The translations under genes and the position numbers were made by a program. A DNA stretch of 5,930 nt. Source: Thermodesulfobacteriota bacterium. Lineage in GTDB: Bacteria; Desulfobacterota; RBG-13-43-22. The notes below the pieces were generated by a model. The model searched no databases. It was not told where the DNA came from and worked only from the letters and a program-made list of their open reading frames with translations. The stretch is taken from assembly GCA_025454185.1 (NCBI GenBank), contig JALOOY010000121.1, positions 1 to 5,930 on the forward strand, given 5' to 3'. Numbering within the stretch: the stretch's first letter is position 1; every line of letters starts with the position of its first letter. Below are positions 5,248 to 5,930 of this stretch, piece by piece.

Positions 5248-5930
5248 CTACAGTCGCTGGCGAATCCATTGGGTTCCCTGGCGGATCACCTGGACCAGCA
5301 ACCGGCGGGAAAGATGCACCCAGACCAGGACAAAGTAGGCGATCAGCGCCTCCTGCTGCCAGTGGGGGCGGCCGGGGTCCATCAGCGGCCGCCAAAGGAC
5401 GCTGAACTCCGGCACGTACCAGCATAGAAATTCCAGGGCTTGACGATCCTGCAGACAGATTTCGAGCCCGCGCTGGCCGAAGACGGCGCCGTTCAAGCCC
5501 ATCCAGAAAGAAAGGCTTAAGACCGAGAGGGTCATCAGATTGGCCGCCAGAGGGCTCTCGGCCGAACGCAGGCGCAGGGCCAGGACGAGCGACGCGGGGA
5601 GGGAGGCGAAGAGAAAAAAACGAGGCCCCCAGAAGTAACCGCCATACCAGCACCACCACTTGGCATACACCAGGACCAGACCCGCCAGGAAGAGGATCCA
5701 CAACCGATGAAGCGGAAGCCAAGGTTCCCCTATTCGGCTCCATCCCTGTTGCAGGCGAAGAAACATCCCGGGGGCAAACAGCAGGAGACCTTTGCCGGAA
5801 GAAAAAAAGATGGAAAAAAGGCCCAACAGAAAGGGATAACTGAATCCCGAACGCCCCGAATAGGGGAGTACCGTGGGAAGGCCGGCATTGTTTTCATAGC
5901 CGGTGGTTAAGAAGCCGCCCCGGCGCAGGA
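5248..5930 (-). CDS. C-terminal part of a multi-pass membrane protein, GT-C/family 39 glycosyltransferase-like (partial)
   Basis: The frame stays open to the right edge of the window, so the N-terminus is missing; 226 complete codons are present. A TTG at 5826 is an internal codon, not a start, because the reading frame continues upstream as TTGYENNAGLPTVLPYSGRS. This loop is followed by YPFLLGLFSIFFSSGKGLLLF, a pattern like the loop and helix found in polyprenol-dependent GT-C mannosyltransferase-like proteins (ending ...SPGKGLFLYSP in relatives I recall). Further membrane helices follow at about LHRLWILFLAGLVLVYA, RFFLFASLPASLVLALRL, LMTLSVLSLSFWMGLNG and LIAYFVLVWVHL, with WWCWYGGYFWGPRFF between two of them. 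Such proteins move sugars from lipid carriers at the membrane, but the catalytic N-terminal part is not visible, so the function remains inferred. The TAG stop is followed by 383 bp without genes. Confidence 0.65.
   Translation of the reverse strand, partial: LRRGGFLTTGYENNAGLPTVLPYSGRSGFSYPFLLGLFSIFFSSGKGLLLFAPGMFLRLQQGWSRIGEPWLPLHRLWILFLAGLVLVYAKWWCWYGGYFWGPRFFLFASLPASLVLALRLRSAESPLAANLMTLSVLSLSFWMGLNGAVFGQRGLEICLQDRQALEFLCWYVPEFSVLWRPLMDPGRPHWQQEALIAYFVLVWVHLSRRLLVQVIRQGTQWIRQRL

Noticed and set aside
5174..5743. Minus-strand 189-codon frame overlapping the membrane-protein gene
   Set aside because: The competing frame encodes regular membrane helices and stays open to the window edge; this one is Pro/Gly/Arg-rich with no such pattern.

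Overview
The window looks like chromosomal DNA of a fairly GC-rich (about 60% by eye) free-living bacterium, most likely Desulfobacterota/Deltaproteobacteria. This is inferred from three things: a PAS-type sigma-54 activator beside a PAS histidine kinase/CheY-like pair; an intergenic palindromic repeat with the cores TTGCGAG and GAAGCAATC; and a hairpin built from TGGAGTAA octamers. Repeats of both kinds are familiar from that group. No rRNA, tRNA, CRISPR array or transposase gene is visible.

All confidently called genes lie on the minus strand, so they are transcribed from right to left. From the right edge these are: (1) the C-terminal part of a multi-pass membrane protein resembling GT-C/family 39 glycosyltransferases (5248-5930, cut by the window end); (2) a 383-bp AT-rich intergenic region with three separate inverted repeats (4865-5247); (3) a Tim44-like-domain membrane protein (3893-4864); (4) a short gap holding an octamer-based hairpin (3813-3874); (5) a stand-alone CheY-like response regulator (3340-3786) whose TGA overlaps the ATG of (6) a histidine kinase with an N-terminal Rossmann-like domain, a PAS domain and a kinase core (1775-3343); (7) a PAS/AAA+/Fis sigma-54 activator (10-1404). 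Between 6 and 7, a small plus-strand gene of unknown function (1524-1808) probably runs toward the kinase and overlaps its 3' end.

The regulator and kinase form a translationally coupled pair. The kinase may read a nucleotide or redox ligand through its Rossmann-like domain and another signal through PAS, then pass phosphate to the receiver, which has no output domain and so must act by protein contact or phosphorelay. The sigma-54 activator has its own PAS sensor and no receiver domain, so a direct phosphorylation link to the pair is not supported. The Tim44-like protein is separated from the pair by 106 bp and a hairpin and may be unrelated in function.

The most unusual points are the kinase architecture (Rossmann-PAS-HK with Cys in place of the usual acidic residue after the phospho-His), a roughly 23-residue insertion in the receiver, a 24-bp inverted repeat ending just before the ribosome-binding site of the Tim44-like gene, and the repeat elements on both sides of that gene. 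I see no clear evidence of an entirely new multi-gene system.
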